NCBI GenBank assembly: GCA_964429695.1
Contig: CAYSCS010000087.1
Location: 1-64,000, forward strand
DNA from: CAYSCS01 sp964429695
GTDB taxonomy: Bacteria; Acidobacteriota; Aminicenantia; Aminicenantales; Aminicenantaceae
Direction: 5' to 3'
DNA: 64,000 nt
The notes below the pieces were generated by a model. That model did not search any database and was not told the DNA's origin. It saw nothing but the letters and a program-made list of their open reading frames with translations. Of the stretch, positions 1-8,310 are shown piece by piece (within the stretch, counting starts at the first letter, position 1; every line of letters starts with the position of its first letter). Both the position numbers and the translations under genes were made by a program.

Positions 1-110
1 ATTAATTCATCAAATTAAATTATTAAATAATAACATTATTTTTCAATGATTTTCTGCCCGTGTCAAATTTTGTTCGCAAAATGGCCACGTGAGCTCTCCA
101 TTTCTTATAT

Positions 111-1253
111 CTAATTAGCTTCTAGAATTTGTTCTTGCTCTCCTGTGTGACCCAGCTTATCAGCTTTGATATAGGCATAATCATTGGCCCAGTCTTCCAT
201 GTATTCCATGAGATAGCAAGTAACAAGACGAAGATAAGATTCAATCGAAGGGAAAACCCCAACCACCCGGCTTCTTCGTCTTGTCTTGAGATTCGTTCTT
301 TCCAGGAAATTGGTTGATGAGAGCCGGCGCTTATCTATCTCCGGGAAATTATAAAACTGAACCGAGTCCTCAAGCCCTTCCTCAAGACAGCGCATCGCCT
401 CAGGATACTTGCCCTCATACTCCTCGATGATAAGCCTGGCTAATCTCTCGACACTGCGTCTCTCCGGCTGAAGCCAGATCTGTTTTAACTTCTCGGCCAG
501 ACGCGCCTTATCCCAATGGGCCACTTTAACCAGAATGTTTCACATAAAATGAACCTTGCACCCTTGCCACCAAGCCCCTAACCATTCCTTCTTCATCGCC
601 GCCTGGATTCCCCGGTGAGCATCTGAAATGAACACCCTCACTCGGCTCACCCCTCGCTTCTTAAGCTTCCGCATAAACTCCCTCCACGACTCCTCCCTCT
701 CCTCCCACATCGGCTCCACCGCCAATATCTCCCGCATTCCCTCTTCGTCCACCCCATAAGCTATCATTATCGCTACCGACATTACCTTACCCTCAAACCA
801 CACTTTCTCATAAAGAGCATCTATCCAGACAAAAACATACTCGGCCTTCAAGGGCCTAGTCTGAAACTCCCTCACCCGCTCATCCATCTCCCTCGTTATT
901 TCTGATACTTGAGAAGCTGAAAGGCTCTCTATGCCCAAGCTCCGGGCTAACCTCTCTATCTTTCGCGTCGAGACGCCATTAAGGAAGGCCTCCTGGATAA
1001 GACTTATCAAAGCCATCTCTGAGCGTTTCCTCGTCACGAGAAAAAACGGTACATACCCTCCCCGGCGCACTTTCGGTATGACTAAATACACACTCCCTAC
1101 CCGACTATGCTTGCCCTTAGGTGCCCCTACCTTCGCCTCCTCCTTCATCAGCTCCGCCAACAGCCACTCTAACATCGCCTTTATCGGATCGTCCTCCAGT
1201 AAAAATCTCGTTAGCCATTTCTCCAAAAATGCCTTATAATCTCTTTGAGCCAT
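111..1253 (-). pseudogene. IS256-family (mutator-type) transposase split by an in-frame TGA
   Basis: Two pieces in one frame: 237 codons from ATG at 1253 to TGA at 540-542, then an open frame of the same phase to TAG at 111. Together they make one transposase of normal IS256 length (about 380 residues). The DDE residues can be placed: first Asp in WIDALYEKV, second Asp in FISDAHRGIQAAM, and Glu in STNFLERTN after the stop. The TGA sits where family members have Arg in the motif CKVHFMRNIL (here CKVHFM-stop-NIL), so a single CGA-to-TGA transition explains it. Nothing else looks decayed, so inactivation seems recent. The ribosome binding site AAAGGAGGG precedes the ATG. Recoding of TGA is unlikely because many genes here end in TGA. 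Confidence 0.9.
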
Positions 1254-1315
1254 CGTAAATGAAACCCTCCTTTCTTAAAGGTTTCACTTTTAAAAGGAGA
1301 GTTTACGATGGCTCA
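1246..1315. repeat. Inverted repeat over the transposase start codon
   Basis: A perfect 14-bp inverted repeat, TGAGCCATCGTAAA (1246-1259) and TTTACGATGGCTCA (1302-1315), brackets about 42 bp that hold a second, partly matching pair of GGAG-containing tracts. One arm covers the transposase ATG at 1253; the other is a copy of the same start region facing outward. In RNA entering the element from outside, toward the transposase, the arms would pair and bury the start codon and Shine-Dalgarno sequence. RNA starting inside the hairpin would escape this. The pairing is seen; the control role is inferred. Confidence 0.7.
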
Positions 1316-1428
1316 TCTCCTTAGATTAAATTGCGAACTATTTTGTAAACCAGCTTTAAGGAGAGAGGGACGCTTCAAAATTTAAATGTTATCTTTAAAT
1401 AAAAAATATCTATCTCCTTTGGGGGAAA

Positions 1429-1785
1429 ATGGACATTAGAAATAAAATCCTTATTTATCTGTATTCAGAAAGAATAAAGTCGGGGTTAATAATTGCTTTT
1501 AAGCTTATTTCAAGGGTAGATACCTTGAAAGGTGAGGAAAGGCTCGGAGCTGAAAAGTTGCTTATAAGTTACCTCGCGGCACTTCTTGCTGAAATAAGGA
1601 TCGCCGAGAATGTGGAAGACTCGCAAAATTTTAGAAAAGCAGAAAAGAAGGTTGAAGAGGCAGAGGCAAAAGTTTATCTTTCAGAGACCTCTGCTGTCAT
1701 GAGGTGTCTCTCTGAAGCCCTTACGGCAATTACAACCTCTGCCCAAGCTGCGATAGAAACCCTTGAAAAAGAAAACCTTCTTTAA
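1429..1785 (+). CDS. Small helical protein of unknown function
   Basis: 118 residues, ATG preceded by a GGGGG-rich site (1419-1427). Not recognised. The sequence is rich in Ala, Glu, Lys and Leu with heptad-like spacing through residues 60-85 (runs of Glu/Ala/Lys), and Cys is almost absent, so it is probably an all-helical bundle or short coiled coil. No signal peptide and no membrane segment. It stands alone between the IS element and murA, with about 240 bp to murA, so there is no operon context. Codon use resembles the neighbours, which argues that it is a true gene; function cannot be assigned. Confidence 0.6.
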   Translation: MDIRNKILIYLYSERIKSGLIIAFKLISRVDTLKGEERLGAEKLLISYLAALLAEIRIAENVEDSQNFRKAEKKVEEAEAKVYLSETSAVMRCLSEALTAITTSAQAAIETLEKENLL

Positions 1786-1991
1786 TCTGCAGCCATCTTA
1801 TCTTAAGCTTAAAGCACAGTAAAATTTCGCTCTTTTTAACTCCCTCTTAGATTAAGGATATTTCTACGTAGATAGATCTTCTTTTTCAAGACTTATCTTG
1901 AAGAGTGGAATAGTTTAGATAAGCACGAATTGATAAACTTTTTCGGCTCTAAGAGAAAAAATAATCAAGATTGGAATTGCAATTATCTAAG

Positions 1992-2020
1992 TTGAATTTT
2001 GGGCTTTATTATTTTAGAAT
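1992..2020 (+). promoter_or_regulatory. Candidate sigma-70 promoter for murA
   Basis: TTGAAT at 1992-1997 and TAGAAT at 2015-2020 with a 17-bp spacer. The start of transcription would fall near 2027, almost on the GTG at 2029, and no Shine-Dalgarno sequence is visible before that GTG. The transcript may therefore be leaderless. Found by eye. Confidence 0.4.
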
Positions 2021-2028
2021 TATCAGTT

Positions 2029-3291
2029 GTGGATAAGATAAGAATATTCGGGAACAGCAATCTTCAACTCAAAGGAAAAGTAAGGATAAGCGGCGCCAAG
2101 AACGCTGTTCTCCCGGCTATAACCGCCTCTCTATTAACCAACCAAGAAATAAAACTCCATAATATTCCTCTGGTGAAAGACGTCTTTACCATCCTTACTC
2201 TTATGAAAGAGCTAGGCGCAGAATATGAGTTAAATGAAAACTCTCTTACCATTTGCGTCCCCCAAATTCAATCCGAGGAAGCCTCTTATGAGCTTGTTCG
2301 AGCAATGAGAGCATCGATCCTTGTTCTTGGCCCTCTTCTTGCGAGACAAGGAAAAGCCGTGGTTGCTCTTCCCGGCGGATGCGCTATAGGCTCTCGTCCT
2401 ATAGACCTCCATATTCATGGACTTGAAAAACTGGGTGCCTCGATAACCCTCGAGCATGGCTACATCAAGGCAGAGGCAAAGAAACTCCGAGGCGCTTCAA
2501 TCGACTTTGAAAAGAAGACTGTGGGAGGGACAGAAAACCTGGTCATGGCTGCTTGCCTTGCTCAGGGAGAGACGATCCTCAGGAATTGTTCTCTGGAGCC
2601 TGAGGTTACGAATCTCTGCGAACTCCTAGTTAAAATGGGGGCAAAGATAGATGGAATAGGAGAAGAAACAATTCGGATTAAAGGAGTTAAGGAATTATCT
2701 TCTGCAACACATGAAATAATCCCTGATAGGATAGAGGCTGGAACATTCTTGATTGCAGGCGCTTTAACCCAAAGCGATATCATCCTTACCCATACTAAAC
2801 CCCATCATCTTGACACAGTGATTGAGAAACTTCGATACTCTGGTGCTGAGATAAGTGTTCTAGACCATCATACCCTCCAGGTTAAAGGAAACACCAAGAT
2901 CCGACCCCAGGACGTAACTACTTCAGCCTATCCAGGCTTTCCCACAGATATGCAGGCCCAGTTCATAGTGCTCATGACTCAGGCAGAAGGAACTTCAATT
3001 ATCACTGAAACAATTTTTGACCGCAGATTCTCCCATGTCAATGAGCTCTGCAGATTGGGCGCAAACATCGAAGTTAGAGGTGATAAAGCCATAGTCAAAG
3101 GAAAAACTCCTCTTTCAGGAGCAGAAACGATTGCTACTGACTTGAGGGCTTCGGCTTCTCTTGTCCTAGCAGGGCTCATTGCGACAGGCGAGACAATAAT
3201 AAATGAAGTGGAACACCTCGACCGGGGATACGAAAAGATAGAGAAAAAGCTCAAAGCCCTCGGTGCACAGATTGAAAGGATAAGGCAGTGA
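2029..3291 (+). CDS. murA: UDP-N-acetylglucosamine 1-carboxyvinyltransferase MurA
   Basis: Cytoplasmic enzyme of the first committed step of peptidoglycan synthesis: transfer of enolpyruvyl from PEP to UDP-GlcNAc. 420 residues from GTG at 2029, the normal family length. The N-terminus DKIRIFGNSNLQLKGKVRIS aligns with the usual MurA start, and the SGAKNA motif follows at residues 21-26. The catalytic loop LPGGCAIGSRP carries Cys at about residue 118 (Cys115 of E. coli), so the enzyme should be fosfomycin-sensitive in this respect. An upstream in-frame TTG at 1999 would add ten residues that do not resemble the family. The stop codon overlaps the GTG of the HIT gene (GTGA), suggesting coupled translation. 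Confidence 0.97.
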   Translation: MDKIRIFGNSNLQLKGKVRISGAKNAVLPAITASLLTNQEIKLHNIPLVKDVFTILTLMKELGAEYELNENSLTICVPQIQSEEASYELVRAMRASILVLGPLLARQGKAVVALPGGCAIGSRPIDLHIHGLEKLGASITLEHGYIKAEAKKLRGASIDFEKKTVGGTENLVMAACLAQGETILRNCSLEPEVTNLCELLVKMGAKIDGIGEETIRIKGVKELSSATHEIIPDRIEAGTFLIAGALTQSDIILTHTKPHHLDTVIEKLRYSGAEISVLDHHTLQVKGNTKIRPQDVTTSAYPGFPTDMQAQFIVLMTQAEGTSIITETIFDRRFSHVNELCRLGANIEVRGDKAIVKGKTPLSGAETIATDLRASASLVLAGLIATGETIINEVEHLDRGYEKIEKKLKALGAQIERIRQ

Positions 3292-3650
3292 GAGGTGAAA
3301 AAAAGAGGGAGGCATGTATATTCTGTAAAATAGTGGAAAGGAGAAAACCTTGCACCATAGTTGATGAGGACGAAAAAATCCTGGCATTCAAAGATATAAA
3401 TCCTCAAGCTCCATTTCATGTCCTGCTCATTCCTAAAGAACATTTTTCATCTTTAAATGAAGTCCCAGAGAAGAAAAAAGCAATACTCGGTGAGCTTCTC
3501 TTTAAAGCTCGAGAAATAGCGCGCCAGAACAGTCTGGATAAAATAGGATACAGAATAATCCTCAACACAGAAAAAGATTCAGGGCAGCAAGTTTTCCACC
3601 TCCACCTTCACCTGCTGGGCGGGAGGAGAATGCTCTGGCCCCCTGGCTAA
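3288..3650 (+). CDS. HIT-family nucleotide-binding protein (HINT/PKCI type)
   Basis: 120 residues. Members bind and hydrolyse nucleoside phosphoramidates or related nucleotide conjugates in the cytoplasm. The N-terminal CIFCKIVER segment with its CxxC, the IPKEHFSSL segment, and the histidine triad HLHLHLLGG near the C-terminus (residues about 105-113) are all present. Start GTG at 3288 overlaps the murA stop codon by GTGA, so it is probably translated by reinitiation; no separate ribosome site stands out. The pairing with murA seems to be one of convenience and gives no functional hint. Substrate cannot be told from sequence. Confidence 0.93.
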   Translation: MRGEKKREACIFCKIVERRKPCTIVDEDEKILAFKDINPQAPFHVLLIPKEHFSSLNEVPEKKKAILGELLFKAREIARQNSLDKIGYRIILNTEKDSGQQVFHLHLHLLGGRRMLWPPG

Positions 3651-3709
3651 GAGAAGGAAAGAGTTTTTAAACACAATTTCGATATATCTTCCAAAGAGGA
3701 GGAAAGACG

Positions 3710-4363
3710 ATGGAAATTACATGGCTTGGACATTCGGCAATAAAAATCAAAGGAACAAAGACAGTCTACATTGACCCATTTTTAACCGGCAATCCTAAGG
3801 CTTCTCTTACCGCTGACGAGATTACAGAAGCAGATGTGGTTGTGGTAACCCATTACCATGGAGACCACCTTGGGGATTCCTTTCTTATCTGTAAGAAGAC
3901 AGGAGCTGTCCTCGTAGCCATTCACGAAGTCTCGGTTGAGGGGCAAGCTCAGGGAATTGAAGCGGAAGGGATGAATATAGGTGGAACAGTCGAAGTAAGA
4001 GGTGTGAAGGTTCACATGGTTCCTGCTCTGCACTCGGCAGAAAAGGGGGGCCCAGCAGGAGTGGTCATTGAGCTCGACGGGAAAACAATTTACCATGCTG
4101 GAGACACGGGTCTTACCTATGACTTGAAGCTCATAGGAGAATTCTTCCATCCTGATTTGAGCTTCATCCCCATAGGGGACAGGTATACTATGGGGATTCC
4201 CTCGGCAACGAAAGCAGTGGAGTTTATTCAGACTAAGAAAGTAATCCCCATCCATTACGATACCTTTCCAATTGTGAATGCAGATCCAGAGGAGTTCAAG
4301 AAGAGAGTCGGGAATATGGCTGAAGTAATCATTCTCAAACCTGGAGAATCATACATTCTTTAA
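3710..4363 (+). CDS. UPF0173 metal-dependent hydrolase (metallo-beta-lactamase fold)
   Basis: 217 residues, ATG with a strong GAGGAGGAAAG site just upstream. The metal motif HYHGDHLGD (THxHxDH type, residues about 47-55) and later histidines (ALHS near residue 107, HAGDTG near 144, IHYDTF near 191) match the UPF0173/YtkL branch of the metallo-beta-lactamase superfamily, which is near normal in length here. Soluble, with no signal peptide. It probably hydrolyses a small substrate using two Zn or Mn ions; the physiological substrate is not known for the family. It lies 59 bp after the HIT gene and may share its transcript. Confidence 0.93.
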   Translation: MEITWLGHSAIKIKGTKTVYIDPFLTGNPKASLTADEITEADVVVVTHYHGDHLGDSFLICKKTGAVLVAIHEVSVEGQAQGIEAEGMNIGGTVEVRGVKVHMVPALHSAEKGGPAGVVIELDGKTIYHAGDTGLTYDLKLIGEFFHPDLSFIPIGDRYTMGIPSATKAVEFIQTKKVIPIHYDTFPIVNADPEEFKKRVGNMAEVIILKPGESYIL

Positions 4364-4502
4364 AAAACAAGTAATCTTTGTCTTTCTCTTCTCCGGCCAG
4401 AAAAGAGGTATGAACTCTAGATGAAGAGCCGGTCTTCACCCAGGTGAAGCAAGAGAAAAGATTTTCAAAACTTCTTTTTTTTTGATATAGAAAAGGAGAA
4501 AG

Positions 4503-5369
4503 ATGGATATCGCCATCATTGGGGCAGGGAGACTCGGCACTTGTCTGGGTTGGGCTCTTTCCAGAATAGGCTTCAGGATAAAGGCAATTTCTTCAAGGAA
4601 GCTCTCTCGAGCAAGACAAAGCCAAAAAATAATTGGCCAAGGAAAAGCAACCAGAAGCAATGTGGAAGCATCAAGGGAGGCTGAAATTGTTTTCATTTGC
4701 ACGCCAGATGAAGAGATATCGAAAATCTCTGAGGAGCTTGCTTCCTCAGATATAGATTGGTCAAAAAAAATTGTCATCCATTCAAGTGGACTTCTTGCTT
4801 CTGAGGTGTTGAACTCTCTTAAAGAAAAAGGAGCATACATCGGCTCTTTCCATCCCGCTCAATCCTTTCCTCATAAGAAACCAAGCCTTGAGCAATTCAG
4901 GAAGATTGTTTATGGTCTCGAAGGCTCTCGAGAGGCTCTCTCTCTTTCCAAGAAGATAGTGAAGAAATTGGAAGGTCATCCTCTTATCCTCAAGAAAGAA
5001 GATAAGCCCCTCTATCATGCTGCATGCAGCATAGCTTCTAATTTCTTCGTCGTGCTTCTGGATTTGGCAATCTCTCTCTTGAGAGAACTCGGGATAAAGG
5101 AAGAAAAAGCATCTGAAATAATTCTACCTCTTCTTAAAGGAACTCTCCAAAACGTGATAGATTTAAAAACAAGCTCTGCCCTCACCGGGCCACTCGTAAG
5201 AGGGGAAAAGAGCTCGATTCAAGCCCATCTAAAGGCACTCGAAGGCCATCCTCTCTACCTCGAAATTTATCTCAGCCTCGCGAAATATGCCTTAGGAATG
5301 GCAAAAAGAGAAGGAATTCTTTCTCTTAAAAAAATTAAGCTCCTAGAGGATTTGCTGGAAGATAGATGA
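4503..5369 (+). CDS. Rossmann-fold and DUF2520 domain protein
   Basis: 288 residues, ATG with AAAAGGAGAAAG upstream. N-terminal NAD(P)-binding motif IAIIGAGRLGTCLGWAL (residues 3-19), then an FICTPDEEI segment typical of pyrroline-5-carboxylate reductase/3-hydroxyisobutyrate dehydrogenase-like folds. The family hallmark GSFHPAQSF (about residues 118-126) and an all-helical C-terminal half (DUF2520, residues about 145-285) follow. Probably an oxidoreductase of unknown substrate. It ends within the 3' end of murB on the opposite strand (35-bp convergent overlap, 5335-5369). Confidence 0.9.
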   Translation: MDIAIIGAGRLGTCLGWALSRIGFRIKAISSRKLSRARQSQKIIGQGKATRSNVEASREAEIVFICTPDEEISKISEELASSDIDWSKKIVIHSSGLLASEVLNSLKEKGAYIGSFHPAQSFPHKKPSLEQFRKIVYGLEGSREALSLSKKIVKKLEGHPLILKKEDKPLYHAACSIASNFFVVLLDLAISLLRELGIKEEKASEIILPLLKGTLQNVIDLKTSSALTGPLVRGEKSSIQAHLKALEGHPLYLEIYLSLAKYALGMAKREGILSLKKIKLLEDLLEDR

Positions 5370-6276
5370 CCTCCTCTTCCAATTCGACATTGAATTTTTC
5401 TCTAACCCTCTTCTTTAATTCTTCAGCAAGTTTCTTTACCTCCTTCGCTGAGGCATTCCCTTTATTGATGATGAAATTTGCATGTGAAGAGTCTACCGCC
5501 GCCTCTCCTATTTGAAGTTCTTTAGCATTCACCTTTTCCAGAAGATAACCTGCAGCAACCCTCCTCCCATCAGGCAAAACAGGATTTTTGAAATAGCTCC
5601 CGGCAGACGCGACCTGGGGAGGAGGAAGTTTTTCCCTTCTTTTTCTTAAGTTCTCTTGAATCTTTGCCTGAATTTCTTCTTTCCTTGTCTTCTGGAATAA
5701 AAAAGATGCCCTTAAAAGAATATCCTTGCTCTTCTGAATGAAACTAGTTCTGTAGCCGAACCTAAAATAATCATTTCCTACCTCAATCTCTTCCCCATTC
5801 ACCTTGAGTAACAAGGCCCTGTTCAAGATATCTCCGACGCTCTCCCCAAAAGCACCGCTGTTGCTGAATACGGCGCCTCCCACGGTGCCTGGAATCCCGG
5901 CAAGAAATTCAAACCCTCCTAAGCTTCTTTCGCTCGAAAATTCTAAGATTTCTCTTAAGAGTGTTCCCGAAAGAGCTTCTACCTCTTTCTCCTTTAAATA
6001 TATTCCTCGCGAGGAATTTTTTATGATTAGACCTCTGAAACCCTCGTCGTCAAAGAGAATATTGTAGCCTCCACCGATGATATAAAAGGGAATTAAAAAT
6101 TCGCGTGCTAGAGAGATAGACTTTACAAGCTCGGAAATAGATTTTGCCTCAAAAAAATAATCTGCATCCCCTCCGATTCTAAAACTCGAGTAGCAACGCA
6201 AAGGAACTGATTTTCTGAGGCCATCCCCCACTCTTTCTTTGAATACCTTTAGAAAATCTTTTTTCCCTCTTCTCAC
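5335..6276 (-). CDS. murB: UDP-N-acetylenolpyruvoylglucosamine reductase MurB
   Basis: FAD enzyme that reduces the MurA product with NADPH to UDP-MurNAc. 313 residues. Seen: FAD-binding segment IIGGGYNILF (residues about 67-76), GIPGTVGGAVFSNSGAFG, the YRTSF segment, and the active-site stretch ASAGSYFKNP with Ser and later Glu residues, which fits the shorter type II MurB class. Start GTG at 6276 has only a weak upstream site; no nearer ATG gives a better N-terminus. It runs convergent to the DUF2520 gene and diverges from lpxK, so it is not in an operon with murA despite acting directly after it. Confidence 0.95.
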   Translation of the reverse strand: MRRGKKDFLKVFKERVGDGLRKSVPLRCYSSFRIGGDADYFFEAKSISELVKSISLAREFLIPFYIIGGGYNILFDDEGFRGLIIKNSSRGIYLKEKEVEALSGTLLREILEFSSERSLGGFEFLAGIPGTVGGAVFSNSGAFGESVGDILNRALLLKVNGEEIEVGNDYFRFGYRTSFIQKSKDILLRASFLFQKTRKEEIQAKIQENLRKRREKLPPPQVASAGSYFKNPVLPDGRRVAAGYLLEKVNAKELQIGEAAVDSSHANFIINKGNASAKEVKKLAEELKKRVREKFNVELEEEVIYLPANPLGA

Positions 6277-6337
6277 ACTCTAATTCTACAGAATCTCTCT
6301 TAAATTTTCCAAGAGACAATTATCAATTGTGCTCATC

Positions 6338-6367
6338 TTGAAAACTGCTTCTTACCTATAGTATATT
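6338..6367 (+). promoter_or_regulatory. Candidate sigma-70 promoter for lpxK
   Basis: TTGAAA at 6338-6343 and TATATT at 6362-6367, spacer 18 bp, ten bases before the lpxK ATG. It lies in the 101-bp divergent gap with murB. Found by eye. Confidence 0.4.
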
Positions 6368-6377
6368 CCTCGAGAGC

Positions 6378-7382
6378 ATGGCAACCTTTCTCTACTTATT
6401 TTCCTTCCCCTATCGTTTATGTTCTCTGCTAAAAAGCCTCCTCTATCAAAAAAAAATCTTCAAATCAAAAAAATCTCCCCTGCCAGTGATAAGCGTTGGA
6501 AATATATCCTTCGGAGGCACAGAAAAGACCCCGCTCTGCGAACATCTCCTCTCTTTTCTTGAGAGAAAGGGATTAAAACCAGCATACATTTCCAGAGGCT
6601 ACAAGGGGAAGTGGGAAAAAATGGGGGGAGTTCTTTCTGAGGGAAGAGTGCTTCTTGGAAACTGGCGAGATTCAGGTGATGAACCATTCATGGTGGCCAA
6701 AAATAATCCTGGGGTTGGAGTCTTTGTCGGTAAAAAAAGGTTCGTTTCCTGTCTTAAGGCTAAAGCCTTAGGGTTCAATATCGCCATCCTGGATGATGGC
6801 TTCCAGCATCTAAAGCTCTCTCGGCATTTAGACATTGTACTCTACTCACCTTCGAAGAAACTTCCCCTGCGTGAGTGCCCATCATCTTTAAGAAGAGCGG
6901 ATATAGTTCTGGTAAAAGGGGACATGGCCTCTCAATTAAAAACATCCTTAAAAAGTTCCCTGACTCCTGTCTCAATATTCAGATACTCTGTCGTCCCTGC
7001 TGGTTTCAAGAGAGTCGGCTTTTCTAAAACGATCTCTGCTCAAGAGCTTCAAAAAATGAGGAGCATAGGGTTTTGTGGAATCGCTCATCCCGAAAGATTC
7101 CTCTCCACTCTCTTAAGCCAGGGAATAAAAATCATGTTTCTTTTTAAATTCCCTGACCATTACTCTTATCCACCTTCTTCTATCTCAAAGATAATCGCTA
7201 AATATAAGGAGCTCAAGGCAGAAGCCATAATCACCACTAAAAAGGATGCGCTTAAAATCGAAGAGAACGAAGCCCTAAAAGAAATCCCGACTTATTTTCT
7301 CCAGATAGAGCTTTCGCTCGAGGAAGGTTTCTATCAGAGAATTGACTCATTTCTCAAAGAGAAAAATTTAATTGAGCCATAA
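6378..7382 (+). CDS. lpxK: Tetraacyldisaccharide 4'-kinase LpxK with an altered P-loop
   Basis: Inner-membrane kinase that phosphorylates the lipid A disaccharide at the 4' position. 334 residues, ATG at 6378 with GAGAG upstream. The N-terminal 25 residues form the usual membrane-binding helix. VISVGNISFGGTEKTP (residues 37-52) is the Walker A region, but Glu49 replaces the Gly that family members have (GGTGKTP or GGSGKTP). The DNA is GAA at 6522-6524, one base from GGA. The catalytic-Asp motif DDGFQHLKL (residues about 138-146) is intact, as is the C-terminal FPDHYSYP. Followed by an lpxL-like gene overlapping by 11 bp, so lipid A synthesis is the clear context. Either a true variant or a base error. 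Confidence 0.93.
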   Translation: MATFLYLFSFPYRLCSLLKSLLYQKKIFKSKKSPLPVISVGNISFGGTEKTPLCEHLLSFLERKGLKPAYISRGYKGKWEKMGGVLSEGRVLLGNWRDSGDEPFMVAKNNPGVGVFVGKKRFVSCLKAKALGFNIAILDDGFQHLKLSRHLDIVLYSPSKKLPLRECPSSLRRADIVLVKGDMASQLKTSLKSSLTPVSIFRYSVVPAGFKRVGFSKTISAQELQKMRSIGFCGIAHPERFLSTLLSQGIKIMFLFKFPDHYSYPPSSISKIIAKYKELKAEAIITTKKDALKIEENEALKEIPTYFLQIELSLEEGFYQRIDSFLKEKNLIEP

Positions 7383-8289
7383 AGTGAAGAATTGTTTGGA
7401 ATGGATTTTATTTGAGGCACTTCATTTATTCTGTCTTCTTTCTCCTCGTAAGCTCTGCCTTTCTCTGGGGCGAAATCTCGGGTGTCTTGCTTATTTCCTG
7501 GATAGAAAACACAGAAAAATAGCCCATTCCAATCTCCAAACCGCCTTTGGCAAAAATTTTCCACTTGAAAAGCTTAAACAAATTGTGAAATCATCATTCA
7601 AGCACACGGGCGAAATCATAATGGACCTGCTCAAATTCCCCCATCTTAGCGAGGAAAAGAAAAGAGGGCTTTTTTTCGTTGGGGGTGAAGAAAACCTCAA
7701 AGAAGCACTAAACCAAGGCTCAGGAGTGCTCCTCTTCTCTGGACATTACGGGAATTGGGAACTTGCTCCCTATTATCTTGCGCAAAAAGCCAGCTTGAGT
7801 GTGGTCGCAAGGGAGCTAGATAATCCTTTTCTAGAAAAGAAACTCAGAAAAATAAGAAAGTCGATGGGTGCAAAAGTAATCTTAAAAAAGAAAGTCACGA
7901 GGAAAATTTTAAAGTCTCTCAGACAGGGGGAGATGGTAGCAATTCTGATTGACCAAAATGTCCTCCGCAGCGAGGCAGTATTTGTTGATTTCTTTGGAAG
8001 AAAAGCAGCTACCACCCCAAGCCTTGCTGCTTTTTATTTGAGGACCAAGGCAGTTTTACTTCCCGTCTTCTGTTTTTCAAAAAATAAGAAGATATATCAT
8101 CTTAAAATTCTGAAGCCTATAAGATTTAATCCTACAGGCAATTATGATGAAGATGTATTGAAAATCACCCAGATCTGCACTAAGATAATAGAAAATCAAA
8201 TAAGAGAGAACCCTGCACCCTGGTTCTGGTTTCATAACAGATGGAAAACAAGACCTAAGGAAGAAGCGGAAAAATCAAGCTCGAGATAA
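7372..8289 (+). CDS. Lipid A biosynthesis acyltransferase (LpxL/HtrB family)
   Basis: 305 residues. Transfers acyl chains to lipid A precursors at the inner membrane. One N-terminal hydrophobic helix (residues about 10-30), then the HX4E acyltransferase motif SGHYGNWE (residues about 123-130) and the GEMVAILIDQN segment seen in LpxL/LpxM. The C-terminus NPAPWFWFHNRWKTRP matches the family signature ending. Start taken as TTG at 7372, overlapping lpxK; an in-frame GTG at 7384 is an alternative. Which acyl position it serves cannot be decided from the sequence. Confidence 0.93.
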   Translation: MSHKVKNCLEWILFEALHLFCLLSPRKLCLSLGRNLGCLAYFLDRKHRKIAHSNLQTAFGKNFPLEKLKQIVKSSFKHTGEIIMDLLKFPHLSEEKKRGLFFVGGEENLKEALNQGSGVLLFSGHYGNWELAPYYLAQKASLSVVARELDNPFLEKKLRKIRKSMGAKVILKKKVTRKILKSLRQGEMVAILIDQNVLRSEAVFVDFFGRKAATTPSLAAFYLRTKAVLLPVFCFSKNKKIYHLKILKPIRFNPTGNYDEDVLKITQICTKIIENQIRENPAPWFWFHNRWKTRPKEEAEKSSSR

Positions 8290-8310
8290 ACTCTTTATAA
8301 GAAGGAAAAA

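Larger units (their letters stand above)
60..1350 (-). mobile_element. IS256-family insertion sequence, inactivated
   Basis: About 1.29 kb, the usual size for IS256-family elements, holding one transposase reading frame on the minus strand. Imperfect terminal inverted repeats are visible: GTGTCAAATTTTGTTCGCAA at 60-79 matches the reverse complement of 1331-1350 at 14 of 20 positions, with TTCGCAA (GTTCGCAA in both) as the common core. No convincing 8-9 bp target duplication flanks these ends, so the insertion is probably old or the exact ends are a few bases off. The transposase carries a nonsense codon, so the copy is not autonomous as written. The ends are inferred by eye. Confidence 0.8.

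Noticed and set aside
129..317. Small + strand frame at the window start
   Set aside because: It is the complement of the transposase C-terminal part.
540..542. TGA read as a sense codon (alternative genetic code)
   Set aside because: TGA serves as the stop of many intact genes here (murA, purE, purD, pilB, the aminotransferase fusion), so only this transposase is interrupted.
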